From contig DAOWCB010000080.1 in the NCBI GenBank assembly GCA_030633795.1, positions 1 to 6,589 of the forward strand: DNA of 6,589 nucleotides, given 5' to 3'. The position numbers and the translations under genes are program-made. The notes under the pieces were generated by a model. It saw only the letters and a program-made list of their open reading frames with translations, ran no database searches and was not told the DNA's origin. Shown here piece by piece: positions 1 to 6,589 of the stretch. Source of the stretch: Candidatus Aminicenantota bacterium (lineage in GTDB: Bacteria; Acidobacteriota; Aminicenantia; Aminicenantales; Aminicenantaceae). Position 1 is the stretch's first letter; every line of letters starts with the position of its first letter.

Positions 1-610
1 CAGCCATCAGTCTGTTTTCGATTTAGCTGTCATGAGAAGCATGCCGAACATAAGCGTGGTCGTAGCTACTGACGCCGTGGAGACAAAAAAAGCGGTCAGG
101 GCTATTGCGTCTATTCAAGGCCCCATCTACCTCAGACTCTGTCGCAACGAAGTTCCTGTCTTTTTTGATGATGATTATGAATTTGTTTTAGGAAGAGCAA
201 ATGTTTTAAGAGAGGGTTCGGATTTAACATTGGTGGTTACAGGAATATTGTTGGAAAGAACAATGAGTGCGGCTGAGGAACTGGCAAGAGAAGGGATTGA
301 GTGCCGTGTTCTACAGGTTCCGACCCTAAAGCCCATAGACAGCGAGGCAATCACAAAAGCATCGGAGGAGACTGGAGCTTTGGTGGCGATTGAAGAGCAC
401 AATATCATTGGGGGATTGGGTTCGGCTGTGGCCGAAGTCCTTGGCTCTTCAATACCGGCTCCGCTTGAACGGATAGGCATACCGGATGTGTTCGCAGAAT
501 CGGGGGATTATAATCAATTGCTCGATAAGTACGGCATGTCATGCCAGGATATTGTTCGTGCAGCAAACGCGGTGCTTAAACGAAAAGGTATGAGTAAAAA
601 TTATAGTTGA
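1..610 (+). CDS. Transketolase, C-terminal subunit (5' end outside window)
   Basis: This is the C-terminal part of a thiamine-diphosphate-dependent transketolase, which moves two-carbon ketol units between sugar phosphates in the cytoplasm. The frame is open to the window edge (reading SHQSVFDLAVMRSMPN from base 2), so the ATG at 32 is an internal Met and the gene starts upstream. The visible order is the end of the pyrimidine-binding domain (SHQS...MRSMPN, VVATDAVET, then GPIYLRLCRNEVP). The transketolase C-terminal domain follows, with the family's typical EEHNIIGGLGSAVAEVLG stretch (about bases 395-455). The length and the ending at KRKGMSKNYS fit the roughly 310-residue C-terminal half of a split transketolase, whose TPP-binding partner is normally encoded just upstream. 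That the gene is split is inferred, because the start is not visible; a full-length enzyme is the alternative. A 1-deoxyxylulose-5-phosphate synthase is less likely, judging from the short domain spacing. The stop codon abuts the following dehydrogenase gene, which suggests co-transcription. Confidence 0.9.
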   Translation, partial: SHQSVFDLAVMRSMPNISVVVATDAVETKKAVRAIASIQGPIYLRLCRNEVPVFFDDDYEFVLGRANVLREGSDLTLVVTGILLERTMSAAEELAREGIECRVLQVPTLKPIDSEAITKASEETGALVAIEEHNIIGGLGSAVAEVLGSSIPAPLERIGIPDVFAESGDYNQLLDKYGMSCQDIVRAANAVLKRKGMSKNYS

Positions 611-651
611 GGGCATTTAAAGATGGAATGTCTAAGAAAGAACAATCTCCT

Positions 652-659
652 GAGGGAAG
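652..659 (+). promoter_or_regulatory. Ribosome binding site deciding the dehydrogenase start
   Basis: GAGGGAAG lies about 10 bases (counted from GAGGG) before the ATG at 667. It is better placed than the GAGGG at 609-613, which is 14 bases before the ATG at 628. The TTG at 607 has only a distant AAAAGG about 18 bases upstream. This favours the 422-residue form but does not exclude initiation at 628. Confidence 0.45.
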
Positions 660-666
660 TAAAAGA

Positions 667-1935
667 ATGAGAGAATTGAAGGAAAAAGCAAAAAAACTAT
701 TGAATGATTTTAAGGAAGATAAATATATTTTTGGCGTTGATTGTCTGGATAGAATCAGTGAATTGGCAGCTCCCTTTGGTAAGCAGTGCCTTTTGATCAC
801 GAATTTAGGGAAGTGGAATGAGGTAGAATTAGAAAACATTATTACTTGCCTGAGAAGAGAAGATATCAAGATAATCGGTCCTGTAGACAGTGCAAAACCC
901 AATGCACCACGGGAAGATGTTTCAAAGCTTGCAGAGGAGATTTCGAAAGCAAACCCGGACAGTATTGTTGTAGCAGATGGAGGATCTGGAATCGATGCCA
1001 CCAAAGCTGCCAATGTGATTGCCACCTTAGGCGGGGATGTGGAAGATTACTTCGGTACAGGGAAAGTCACTGAGAAGCTCAGATCCTACGGGAAAACACT
1101 GACTCCATTGATCGCGGTTCAGACAGCTTCAAGCTCTTCGGCTCATTTGACTAAATATTCTAATATCACTGATATAAATAAAGCCCAAAAAAAATTGATT
1201 GTCGATGAAGCCATTGTGCCTCCGAGAGCCCTGTTTGATTACAAGCTCTCAATAACAATGCCCAGAGAGTTCACCTTAGACGGAGCCTTTGACGGCATCG
1301 CCCATAGTTTAGAGGTGTTTTACGGAGCTAAAAAAGGGGATTTTGATAAAATTGGTGAAATTGCTGAGGTTTGTATCGAGTTGATCATAAGTTCTGTACA
1401 GAAGGCTGTGGCAGATGGAGGGGATATCGATTCCCGGGAATCTCTGGGATTAGGAACCGATTTGGGAGGATACGCCATCATGATTGGTGGAACAAGTGGT
1501 GCTCATCTTACCAGTTTTTCCTTGGTCGATATACTGAGCCATGGCCGGGCATGTGCCATCATGAATCCCTATTACACCGTCTTTTTTGGCCCTGCCATTC
1601 AACAGCAGCTCCAGATACTGGGCAGGATTTATGAAAAATATGGTTTAATGGAAGAGAAGATTTCAAGCCTCAAGGGAAGAGAGCTGGCCGTAGCAGTGGC
1701 TAAGGGCATGATAAACCTAGCAAAGAAAGTTGGATTTCCTGCTACTTTGGGTGAAATCCAGGGATTTAGCGAGGCCCACATCGAAAGAGCGCTTGCCGCA
1801 GCAAAAAATCCACAGCTTGAGATGAAGTTAAAAAATATGCCAGTTCCACTAAACAGGGACATGATCGATAAATACATGGGACCGATTCTCCGTGCGGCCG
1901 CAGTTGGCGACTTCAGCATGATTAGGAATGTATGA
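667..1935 (+). CDS. Iron-containing (group III) alcohol dehydrogenase
   Basis: This is an NAD(P)-dependent alcohol dehydrogenase or aldehyde reductase of the FucO/glycerol-dehydrogenase-like superfamily, probably cytoplasmic. From the ATG at 667 it has 422 residues, close to the family norm. The Rossmann-like half holds the dinucleotide motif ADGGSGIDATKAA (about residues 103-115). The helical half holds metal-ligand candidates: D209 and H213 in LDGAFDGIAHSLE, then H280 in GGTSGAHL and H292 in ILSHGRACAIMNPYY. These match the Asp/His/His/His set of FucO by position and context. The usual TTAGTGSE segment is replaced by QTASSSSAHLTKYSNI, so this is a divergent subfamily and the substrate cannot be named. 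In-frame starts at TTG 607 (overlapping the upstream stop) and ATG 628 are possible. I prefer 667 because GAGGG at 652-656 sits about 10 bases before it, and because the first strand (YIFG) then falls at the usual distance. Tight spacing to the transketolase gene implies an operon and a shared pathway. No terminator is seen behind it. Confidence 0.88.
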   Translation: MRELKEKAKKLLNDFKEDKYIFGVDCLDRISELAAPFGKQCLLITNLGKWNEVELENIITCLRREDIKIIGPVDSAKPNAPREDVSKLAEEISKANPDSIVVADGGSGIDATKAANVIATLGGDVEDYFGTGKVTEKLRSYGKTLTPLIAVQTASSSSAHLTKYSNITDINKAQKKLIVDEAIVPPRALFDYKLSITMPREFTLDGAFDGIAHSLEVFYGAKKGDFDKIGEIAEVCIELIISSVQKAVADGGDIDSRESLGLGTDLGGYAIMIGGTSGAHLTSFSLVDILSHGRACAIMNPYYTVFFGPAIQQQLQILGRIYEKYGLMEEKISSLKGRELAVAVAKGMINLAKKVGFPATLGEIQGFSEAHIERALAAAKNPQLEMKLKNMPVPLNRDMIDKYMGPILRAAAVGDFSMIRNV

Positions 1936-2050
1936 TTAAATTCTGGTGTTGGCTCGATTATTTGGGATATTTTAAATAAAGAAAAGAAAGACAAACAATC
2001 ATAATAAAGGCAATCTTAACATAGGAACCGGAAATAATGGCCTTTTTGAT

Positions 2051-2056
2051 GAGGAG
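2051..2056 (+). promoter_or_regulatory. Strong ribosome binding site of the propeller gene
   Basis: GAGGAG lies 6 bases before the ATG at 2063, near-ideal Shine-Dalgarno spacing. It fixes the start of the exported beta-propeller protein and shows the gene can be translated independently of the dehydrogenase gene 127 bases upstream. Confidence 0.7.
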
Positions 2057-2062
2057 ATAACA

Positions 2063-3085
2063 ATGGCAAGACGGGGAGTGACTGCAATCCTTTGGCTTTT
2101 TACTTTATGCTTGGCAATTCAACCAGGCGAAAAGATAAAGCAGGTTTTTATGCCACAAATCGACGGCGAATGGTGGGAGGTGACCGGCAATCCGATGGAT
2201 CACAAATACGCTACCGAAAGGCAGGAGCCTGTGGATTTTGCCGTCTGGCAGGCCTCAGATGGTACCTGGCAGATGTGGTCCTGCTTCCGTAAGACCACCG
2301 CAGGAGGAGAGGAGGGGAGAACGCGGTTTTTTTACCGATGGGAAGGAAAGTCTCCCACGGATACCGCATGGAAATCCATGGGAATCGCCATGGATGCGGA
2401 TCCTGAATTGGGAGAAACGCCTGGCGGACTCCAGGCTCCTCATGTGATAAAAGTCGGCGATACCTACCATATGTTCTACGGAGATTGGGTGAATATTTGT
2501 CATGCAACGAGCATAGACGGGAAAAATTTTGAGCGGGTGATTCAGGATAATGGTAAGACAGGTATGTTCACCGAAGGGCCGGAGGCCCATACCCGCGATG
2601 TCATGCTTCTCCAGCATCAAGGCATGTGGTATGCCTACTACACCGCCCGTGCCGAGGGAAAAGGCAAGGTCTTAACAGGACAGGTTTTTGTCCGGACAAC
2701 CACAGATTTCAAGAGCTGGAGTGAATCAGAGATCGTTTCTTTCGGCGGACAGTCGGGCACAGGCTCTGGGTCATCAGAATGTCCCCATGTGGTCAAACTT
2801 GGAGAAGATGATTTTTATCTCTTTAAAACCCAGACCTACGGACGGTACGACCGGGAAAAGGACGACATCCGTAACCGCGGTGTTCCTCAGACCAGTGTTT
2901 ACTATTCCAACAATCCGAAAATGTTCGGGATCGACCGGGATGAGGAGTATTTTATCGGACATCTGGCCGTAGCCGCTCCCGAAATCGTCCTCTACGAAGG
3001 CCAGTTCTATATTTTTGCCTTGAAGCAGGGATCCCTCGAGGGGATGCGATGTGCTAGACTGAAGTGGGTTGAAAAAGAGCTGTAG
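2063..3085 (+). CDS. Exported GH32/GH43-like beta-propeller glycosidase
   Basis: This 340-residue protein looks like a five-bladed beta-propeller of the GH32/GH43/GH62/GH68 superfold, probably a glycoside hydrolase acting outside the cytoplasm. The N-terminus MARRGVTAILWLFTLCLAI has a basic start and a hydrophobic core, like a signal peptide, but no clear AxA cleavage site. The blades show as repeated strand patterns: DGTWQMWSCFR, APHVIKVGDTYHMFYGDW, RDVMLLQHQGMWYAYYTA, ECPHVVKLGEDDFYLFKT and APEIVLYEGQFYIFA. Three acids fall where the superfold keeps its catalytic triad: D58 in EPVDFAV, D179 in HTRDVML (compare the RDP motif) and E239 in SSECPHV (compare the ECP acid/base motif of GH32). Assigning them as catalytic is inference by position. 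At about 320 mature residues it is a bare propeller, without the C-terminal sandwich of typical GH32 enzymes. The substrate is unknown; a GH43-like or unclassified family member is possible. It has its own strong ribosome binding site and faces the large convergent glycosidase-like gene. Confidence 0.78.
   Translation: MARRGVTAILWLFTLCLAIQPGEKIKQVFMPQIDGEWWEVTGNPMDHKYATERQEPVDFAVWQASDGTWQMWSCFRKTTAGGEEGRTRFFYRWEGKSPTDTAWKSMGIAMDADPELGETPGGLQAPHVIKVGDTYHMFYGDWVNICHATSIDGKNFERVIQDNGKTGMFTEGPEAHTRDVMLLQHQGMWYAYYTARAEGKGKVLTGQVFVRTTTDFKSWSESEIVSFGGQSGTGSGSSECPHVVKLGEDDFYLFKTQTYGRYDREKDDIRNRGVPQTSVYYSNNPKMFGIDRDEEYFIGHLAVAAPEIVLYEGQFYIFALKQGSLEGMRCARLKWVEKEL
2364..2399. repeat. Interrupted inverted repeat inside the propeller gene
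   Basis: ATCCATGG (2374-2381) and CCATGGAT (2388-2395) form a perfect 8-base inverted repeat around a 6-base loop, GAATCG. Outside it, CCGC (2364-2367) pairs with GCGG (2396-2399) across a 6-base bulge on the left arm. It lies within the coding sequence for TAWKSMGIAMDADPE. There is no following T-run, so it is not a terminator. It may be chance caused by two nearby Met codons preceded by TCC or GCC. Confidence 0.45.
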
Positions 3086-3142
3086 ATTCTGTGGTATGAA
3101 GGCTACATCATCCCATTCCTAATTCCGAGCGGCAATTTCTGT

Positions 3143-6100
3143 TCATCTTCTTATTTTGATGACAATATGTGGGTCTTCCTTGTCCTGATCCGGATAAAAA
3201 ATGCCGTTCCCGTACCCGTCGATGGCCTCGAAATAGTAGATGAGGTCGAATTCGGTTGTAAAAGCCTCTCCCGGAATCGTCGTTGAGTACAAGGCTTCAC
3301 CTTTGGGTTCCATCGTCACAACGGAATACTCCCTAGCCTGACGGGTTGGCCGGTAGTAAAGGAGAACCCTTTCAATAAGAGATTGATCGGAGATTTCAGC
3401 TTTTATTTCTAAAGGCTTTCCAGGATCCCATTCCCGTACCGGGTCATGGACGACATCGGGAGGCGACCTGTCCGAAGTCACTTTGACTTGAAAAGTTTCC
3501 TCTTGAGATTTGCGCGGGACATGAACGACCTGGCCGGTGGAATCAGCGGCTTCGATAAAATAATGGATTTCTCCTTCTTGGACTGCCTCGCCTGGAATCG
3601 TGGCCGTATAAATAAAATCATCAGTCTTCTTCATCTTCACGATTTGGAAGGATTTCCCTCCGTCTACAGAGTAAGAAAGATTCACCCGTTTGATTTTCTC
3701 TGGTGGCTCTATGGTCGATGTAGTACCGCGGGCGATAGACAAACTGTCCTTGACGGGCTGCAGGATCTGAGGGGGAAGGGTCACAGTGGCTTGAATATTG
3801 ATATCTTGACCTGGCAAAGCTCGACTTAAGGGGAGATGGGCGATGTGGGGTTCTACTCTCGTAAACGTCAACCCGTTGAGGATAAAATCAGCATCCGGAG
3901 CTGCGCTGACCTTGAGTCGGAAGTTGCTGTAGCGGCTGCCCACCATGTTGAAATTAAACCGCTTGACGATCATCTCTCCTTTTTTCACAATGAGGTTTTC
4001 GATGATGGGTCTTTCACCAAACCGCTCGATCACTGAAACACTCATCGGCCCGTGTTCCTTGGGATTAGGGCTTTCATCAGTTATGACGAGTGTACCCTGG
4101 TAGTGGCCTTCTGGAAGATCGATACGGAAAACTGCAGGATCTGTCCCCTGGATAAAATCCGAAAGCAGTGTTCGGGAGGGAATTTTATCCAAGTTTTTCA
4201 GGTTGGAGGCTCGCCAGGCCGCTCGAGGGATTCTCCGTGGCCGATCCGCCTTCAGGGCGACCTCTCCGTTCCATCCGAATCCCTGCTGGGGATTGAACAG
4301 GCTGTGGGGATGGACACCCATAAACCGGTGTTCGATTGTGTAAAAGTTAGTGTACCAGGGGGTGTAAATGGTTGTCACATTGGTATAGGCTTTGGGTCCG
4401 AAATCAAAGCCGAAGTCGAAATTCTTAAAAATTTTGAAGAGCTCCTCCTGATGCCGGATTTGTTCAAGGTCATTCTCGGTAAAAACAATGTTGTCTTTCC
4501 AGTGCCCAATACTTCCCGGACCCATGATGAGATTCGGGTAGTAGATCTCCTCGGCAACAGCCGAGAGCTTTTTCCAGATGTCCAGAGCTTTTTCAGCATG
4601 GGCAATAGATTGCTTCAGGAGGGAGTAATCGTGTAGTTTGTAGAAAAAACCCAGCTTATACGTTGCCCTGATTTTCTGCGCGAAGTAGCGAGCCATGCCT
4701 GAGAGAATCTGAAAATCTTTTTTGGTGGCCCAGTATTCTTTGTTTGTTCCCGACACCAGGGAATCAGCCTGCCGGAGAGAGCTCTCAATCTCTGCTGCGG
4801 TAGCTTCCATCCGTTGGGCCATATCTTCGGGCGTCAGCTTGGCGGAAGATTTGCCTCCCAAACGATTCTCGATGAATTCCATGAAATTACTGATCCGTGG
4901 CTCGTTAAAAGTCTGAAAGTGAAGGTAGAAATTGATCAAACCGCCCATATCCTTTTCGGGCCAGATGTACATGTTATAGTCTGAGGTGGCGTGGCCTAGA
5001 ATGAGGGGGATAACGCGGCTTGCTGCTCGATAAGCCTCGGCGACAGCGGCTAAGGCCTCGTTTCCGAAACGGGAGCTTAGCTCTCTCATCCAAATTTCAT
5101 CGCTCCCCTCAGGGTTGTAGGTCAGCCGTCCGAAGAGAGTGTAATAGCTCCAGTAGCGCTCGAATTCCCACTGGTAGTATTCTCTGTTTTTATCACGGAA
5201 TATCCTCCAAGCGCCGGGCGCATTCCCATAACCCTTATGGGAGAGGGGAGCGCATATTTCGAAGCCCTTGGCATTTTGAAAGAGGGTTGTCGGGTCGAAC
5301 CTCCGGACATAAGCGGGATCTCCCCAGAGGAGGAGCCGATGGGATCCCAGGCTCCAGACCTGATAAAGATTCTGGTATCGCTGGGGATGCTTGAGCCAAT
5401 CGCCGTAGCTGTATGTCCACATGATCCGCGTTGGGTGGTAGGGAAAAACCATGTGTTCCCCCCAATATTTATGACTCACCCGCGTGGGAAGGCCCATATC
5501 CAGGGCTGCTTGTAGAGTCTCTTTCAAGAGGCCTACGTTTCGTGCTTCGAGCTGGATGGGTCTGCCGCAGTCCTTGATGGCTTTGAAGACGGAGTTTTTA
5601 AAAAATTCAGTCTGTTCGTCGTAGTCGATACCGGACTCGTGGTTGATCCGCAGTTGGACAGCCTGGATGTCCGGGCATTCTTTGAGCAGATTGAGCAGTG
5701 CGTGGTATGTATAGCTGTGCATGTTTTTCCGCGTGAGGCCTGTCACCATGCTCTCCTGCTTTGAGCCTTGATGCTTGCCTTCCCAGGCAATCTGCTGCCA
5801 GATACCGATTGTAAAATCAATTCCTCTCTGTTTCGCCAATGAGCTGATGTACCGTAGCATCTCGAGATTCCTTATCCGCTGCTCTTCGGTCAATCCTTTG
5901 GTTTTGACCTCGGGATGCTGCTCGACTTTGATGTGGAAAGCATAAAGTGGAGAGAGATAGGGCGTCTGATGCGAGAAGATCAGGTTGAAAGCATTCCATC
6001 TGTTGGCGGCCAGCATGGCAAAGTACTCCTGCCAGTACTCCTTGGAATAATACCAGTCTTTCTCGCAGTCCTCACTGTGGAGAAGGATGGCCATGCTCCG

Positions 6101-6586
6101 CACGGGAACAAGCGGTTTTTCCGATATTTCCTTGATGGTATCAAACCAATCCTGCCCTGCCTCTAAAAAATCAACCTGTTCGGCCATTTCCAGAAGTGCA
6201 TACATCAATCCCCGGTCATCCGACCCAGCCACAACCAGGATTCTCTGTTCCTCATCATCAAGGCGTTTGACTGAGAGGCTTTCTTTTGCCTCATTGAGTT
6301 CCAACCTTTTTTGTCTATGGAGAGATTTGATCCTTTCTGAACCGGAAAGTGTTCCTACTAGCAGGAGTGATGATGGTCTGTCATCTGCAGCTTCCTTTTG
6401 TAGATAAGAAAAACCTTTTTGATCCAAAGAGGACAGAAATTGTTGGAGTCCGAACTGGGCCGGCTTACCCAGAGGGCCGTCCTTTATAATGGCCACCGCT
6501 TCATGAGAACTTTTTTCTTGTGTTGCCCCAGAACACGGAACAAAATAAAAAAGGAAAGCCATAAAAATGAGGAGTTTTATAGTCAA
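3143..6586 (-). CDS. Large exported multidomain glycosidase-like protein, family unassigned
   Basis: At least 1147 residues. The start shown is TTG at 6586, but the frame stays open to the window edge, so the true start may lie just outside. Residues 1-22 look like a signal peptide (KLLIFMAFLFYFVPCSGA). Residues about 28-140 resemble the domain found before GH20 and GH67 catalytic barrels, ending with the typical GSDDRGLMYALLEMAEQV. Residues about 160-510 read as a TIM-barrel-like core (VRSMAILLHSED, NRWNAFNLIFSHQ, IDFTIGIWQQIAW, IQAVQLRINHESG, PIQLEARNVG). Conserved-looking E317 and E347 near strand ends are candidate catalytic acids. Residues about 565-720 are helical. Residues about 723-910 resemble a galactose-binding-like domain (FDFGPKAY, GFGWNG, then FRIDLPEGHYQGTLVITD). 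Residues about 962-1035 and 1065-1145 are two related Ig-like modules. I infer a secreted or periplasmic hydrolase of uronic-acid- or hexosamine-containing glycans, with low certainty on substrate. No lipobox is convincing, since Pro precedes Cys18. Confidence 0.72.
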   Translation of the reverse strand: MTIKLLIFMAFLFYFVPCSGATQEKSSHEAVAIIKDGPLGKPAQFGLQQFLSSLDQKGFSYLQKEAADDRPSSLLLVGTLSGSERIKSLHRQKRLELNEAKESLSVKRLDDEEQRILVVAGSDDRGLMYALLEMAEQVDFLEAGQDWFDTIKEISEKPLVPVRSMAILLHSEDCEKDWYYSKEYWQEYFAMLAANRWNAFNLIFSHQTPYLSPLYAFHIKVEQHPEVKTKGLTEEQRIRNLEMLRYISSLAKQRGIDFTIGIWQQIAWEGKHQGSKQESMVTGLTRKNMHSYTYHALLNLLKECPDIQAVQLRINHESGIDYDEQTEFFKNSVFKAIKDCGRPIQLEARNVGLLKETLQAALDMGLPTRVSHKYWGEHMVFPYHPTRIMWTYSYGDWLKHPQRYQNLYQVWSLGSHRLLLWGDPAYVRRFDPTTLFQNAKGFEICAPLSHKGYGNAPGAWRIFRDKNREYYQWEFERYWSYYTLFGRLTYNPEGSDEIWMRELSSRFGNEALAAVAEAYRAASRVIPLILGHATSDYNMYIWPEKDMGGLINFYLHFQTFNEPRISNFMEFIENRLGGKSSAKLTPEDMAQRMEATAAEIESSLRQADSLVSGTNKEYWATKKDFQILSGMARYFAQKIRATYKLGFFYKLHDYSLLKQSIAHAEKALDIWKKLSAVAEEIYYPNLIMGPGSIGHWKDNIVFTENDLEQIRHQEELFKIFKNFDFGFDFGPKAYTNVTTIYTPWYTNFYTIEHRFMGVHPHSLFNPQQGFGWNGEVALKADRPRRIPRAAWRASNLKNLDKIPSRTLLSDFIQGTDPAVFRIDLPEGHYQGTLVITDESPNPKEHGPMSVSVIERFGERPIIENLIVKKGEMIVKRFNFNMVGSRYSNFRLKVSAAPDADFILNGLTFTRVEPHIAHLPLSRALPGQDINIQATVTLPPQILQPVKDSLSIARGTTSTIEPPEKIKRVNLSYSVDGGKSFQIVKMKKTDDFIYTATIPGEAVQEGEIHYFIEAADSTGQVVHVPRKSQEETFQVKVTSDRSPPDVVHDPVREWDPGKPLEIKAEISDQSLIERVLLYYRPTRQAREYSVVTMEPKGEALYSTTIPGEAFTTEFDLIYYFEAIDGYGNGIFYPDQDKEDPHIVIKIRR

Positions 6587-6589
6587 GAC

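Noticed and set aside
576..1025. 149-codon open frame on the - strand opposite the dehydrogenase
   Set aside because: It is antisense to a well-supported gene, and its protein is serine/leucine-rich with no recognisable motif, as expected for a shadow frame.
1949..1977. Possible sigma-70 promoter (TTGGCT, 17 bases, TTAAAT) before the propeller gene
   Set aside because: Each box matches only 4 of 6 consensus bases in an AT-rich gap, so chance is likely; a separate promoter there is plausible but not shown.
2006..2045. Possible hairpin AAAGGC...GCCTTT followed by Ts between dehydrogenase and propeller genes
   Set aside because: The stem is only 6 pairs with a loop of about 28 bases, and the T-run is short and near the ribosome binding site; too weak to call a terminator.
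3086..3142. Bidirectional terminator between the two convergent genes
   Set aside because: The 57-base gap has no stem longer than about 4 pairs and no T-run, so none can be supported.
4052..4636. 194-codon open frame on the + strand inside the large - strand gene
   Set aside because: The opposite frame has clear domain motifs here (FDFG, GFGW); this frame shows no family features.
6527..6586. Lipoprotein signal (Cys18) in the large protein
   Set aside because: The residues before Cys are FVP, and Pro at -1 does not fit a lipobox; a signal peptidase I site near SGA-TQ is more plausible.

Overview
The window holds four protein-coding genes and no RNA gene, mobile element or CRISPR array that I can see. 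Base composition is moderate (by eye a little under 50% GC). The two glycosidase-like proteins appear exported, and the large one has a multidomain architecture. This suggests an uncultured or little-studied free-living, polysaccharide-degrading Gram-negative bacterium. Groups such as KSB1, Aminicenantes, Acidobacteria, Planctomycetes or Bacteroidetes would fit, but that is an impression of style and not a phylogenetic result.

Left part (1-1935, + strand): the 3' end of a gene for the C-terminal subunit of a split transketolase, followed almost without a gap by an iron-containing (group III) alcohol dehydrogenase. They look like one operon whose beginning, presumably the TPP-binding transketolase subunit, lies upstream of the window. 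Together they point to cytoplasmic sugar catabolism: two-carbon transfer on sugar phosphates, plus NAD(P)H-linked reduction of an aldehyde or oxidation of an alcohol.

Middle (1936-3085, + strand): after 127 bases without a gene comes a compact exported beta-propeller protein. It carries the three-acid layout of the GH32/GH43 glycosidase superfold, including RD and ECP motifs. It has its own strong ribosome binding site.

Right part (3143 to the window end, - strand): a large exported protein of at least 1147 residues, convergent with the propeller gene. Its apparent order is an N-terminal domain of the GH20b/GH67-N kind, a TIM-barrel-like core, a helical segment, a galactose-binding-like domain with FDFG and GFGW motifs, and two related C-terminal Ig-like modules. 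I cannot place the core in a named CAZy family. It is the best candidate here for something not yet described.

A working picture, by inference: the two exported proteins act on an extracellular glycan, and the transketolase/dehydrogenase pair processes a sugar inside the cell. The sequence does not name the glycan and does not prove that the two halves are functionally linked.
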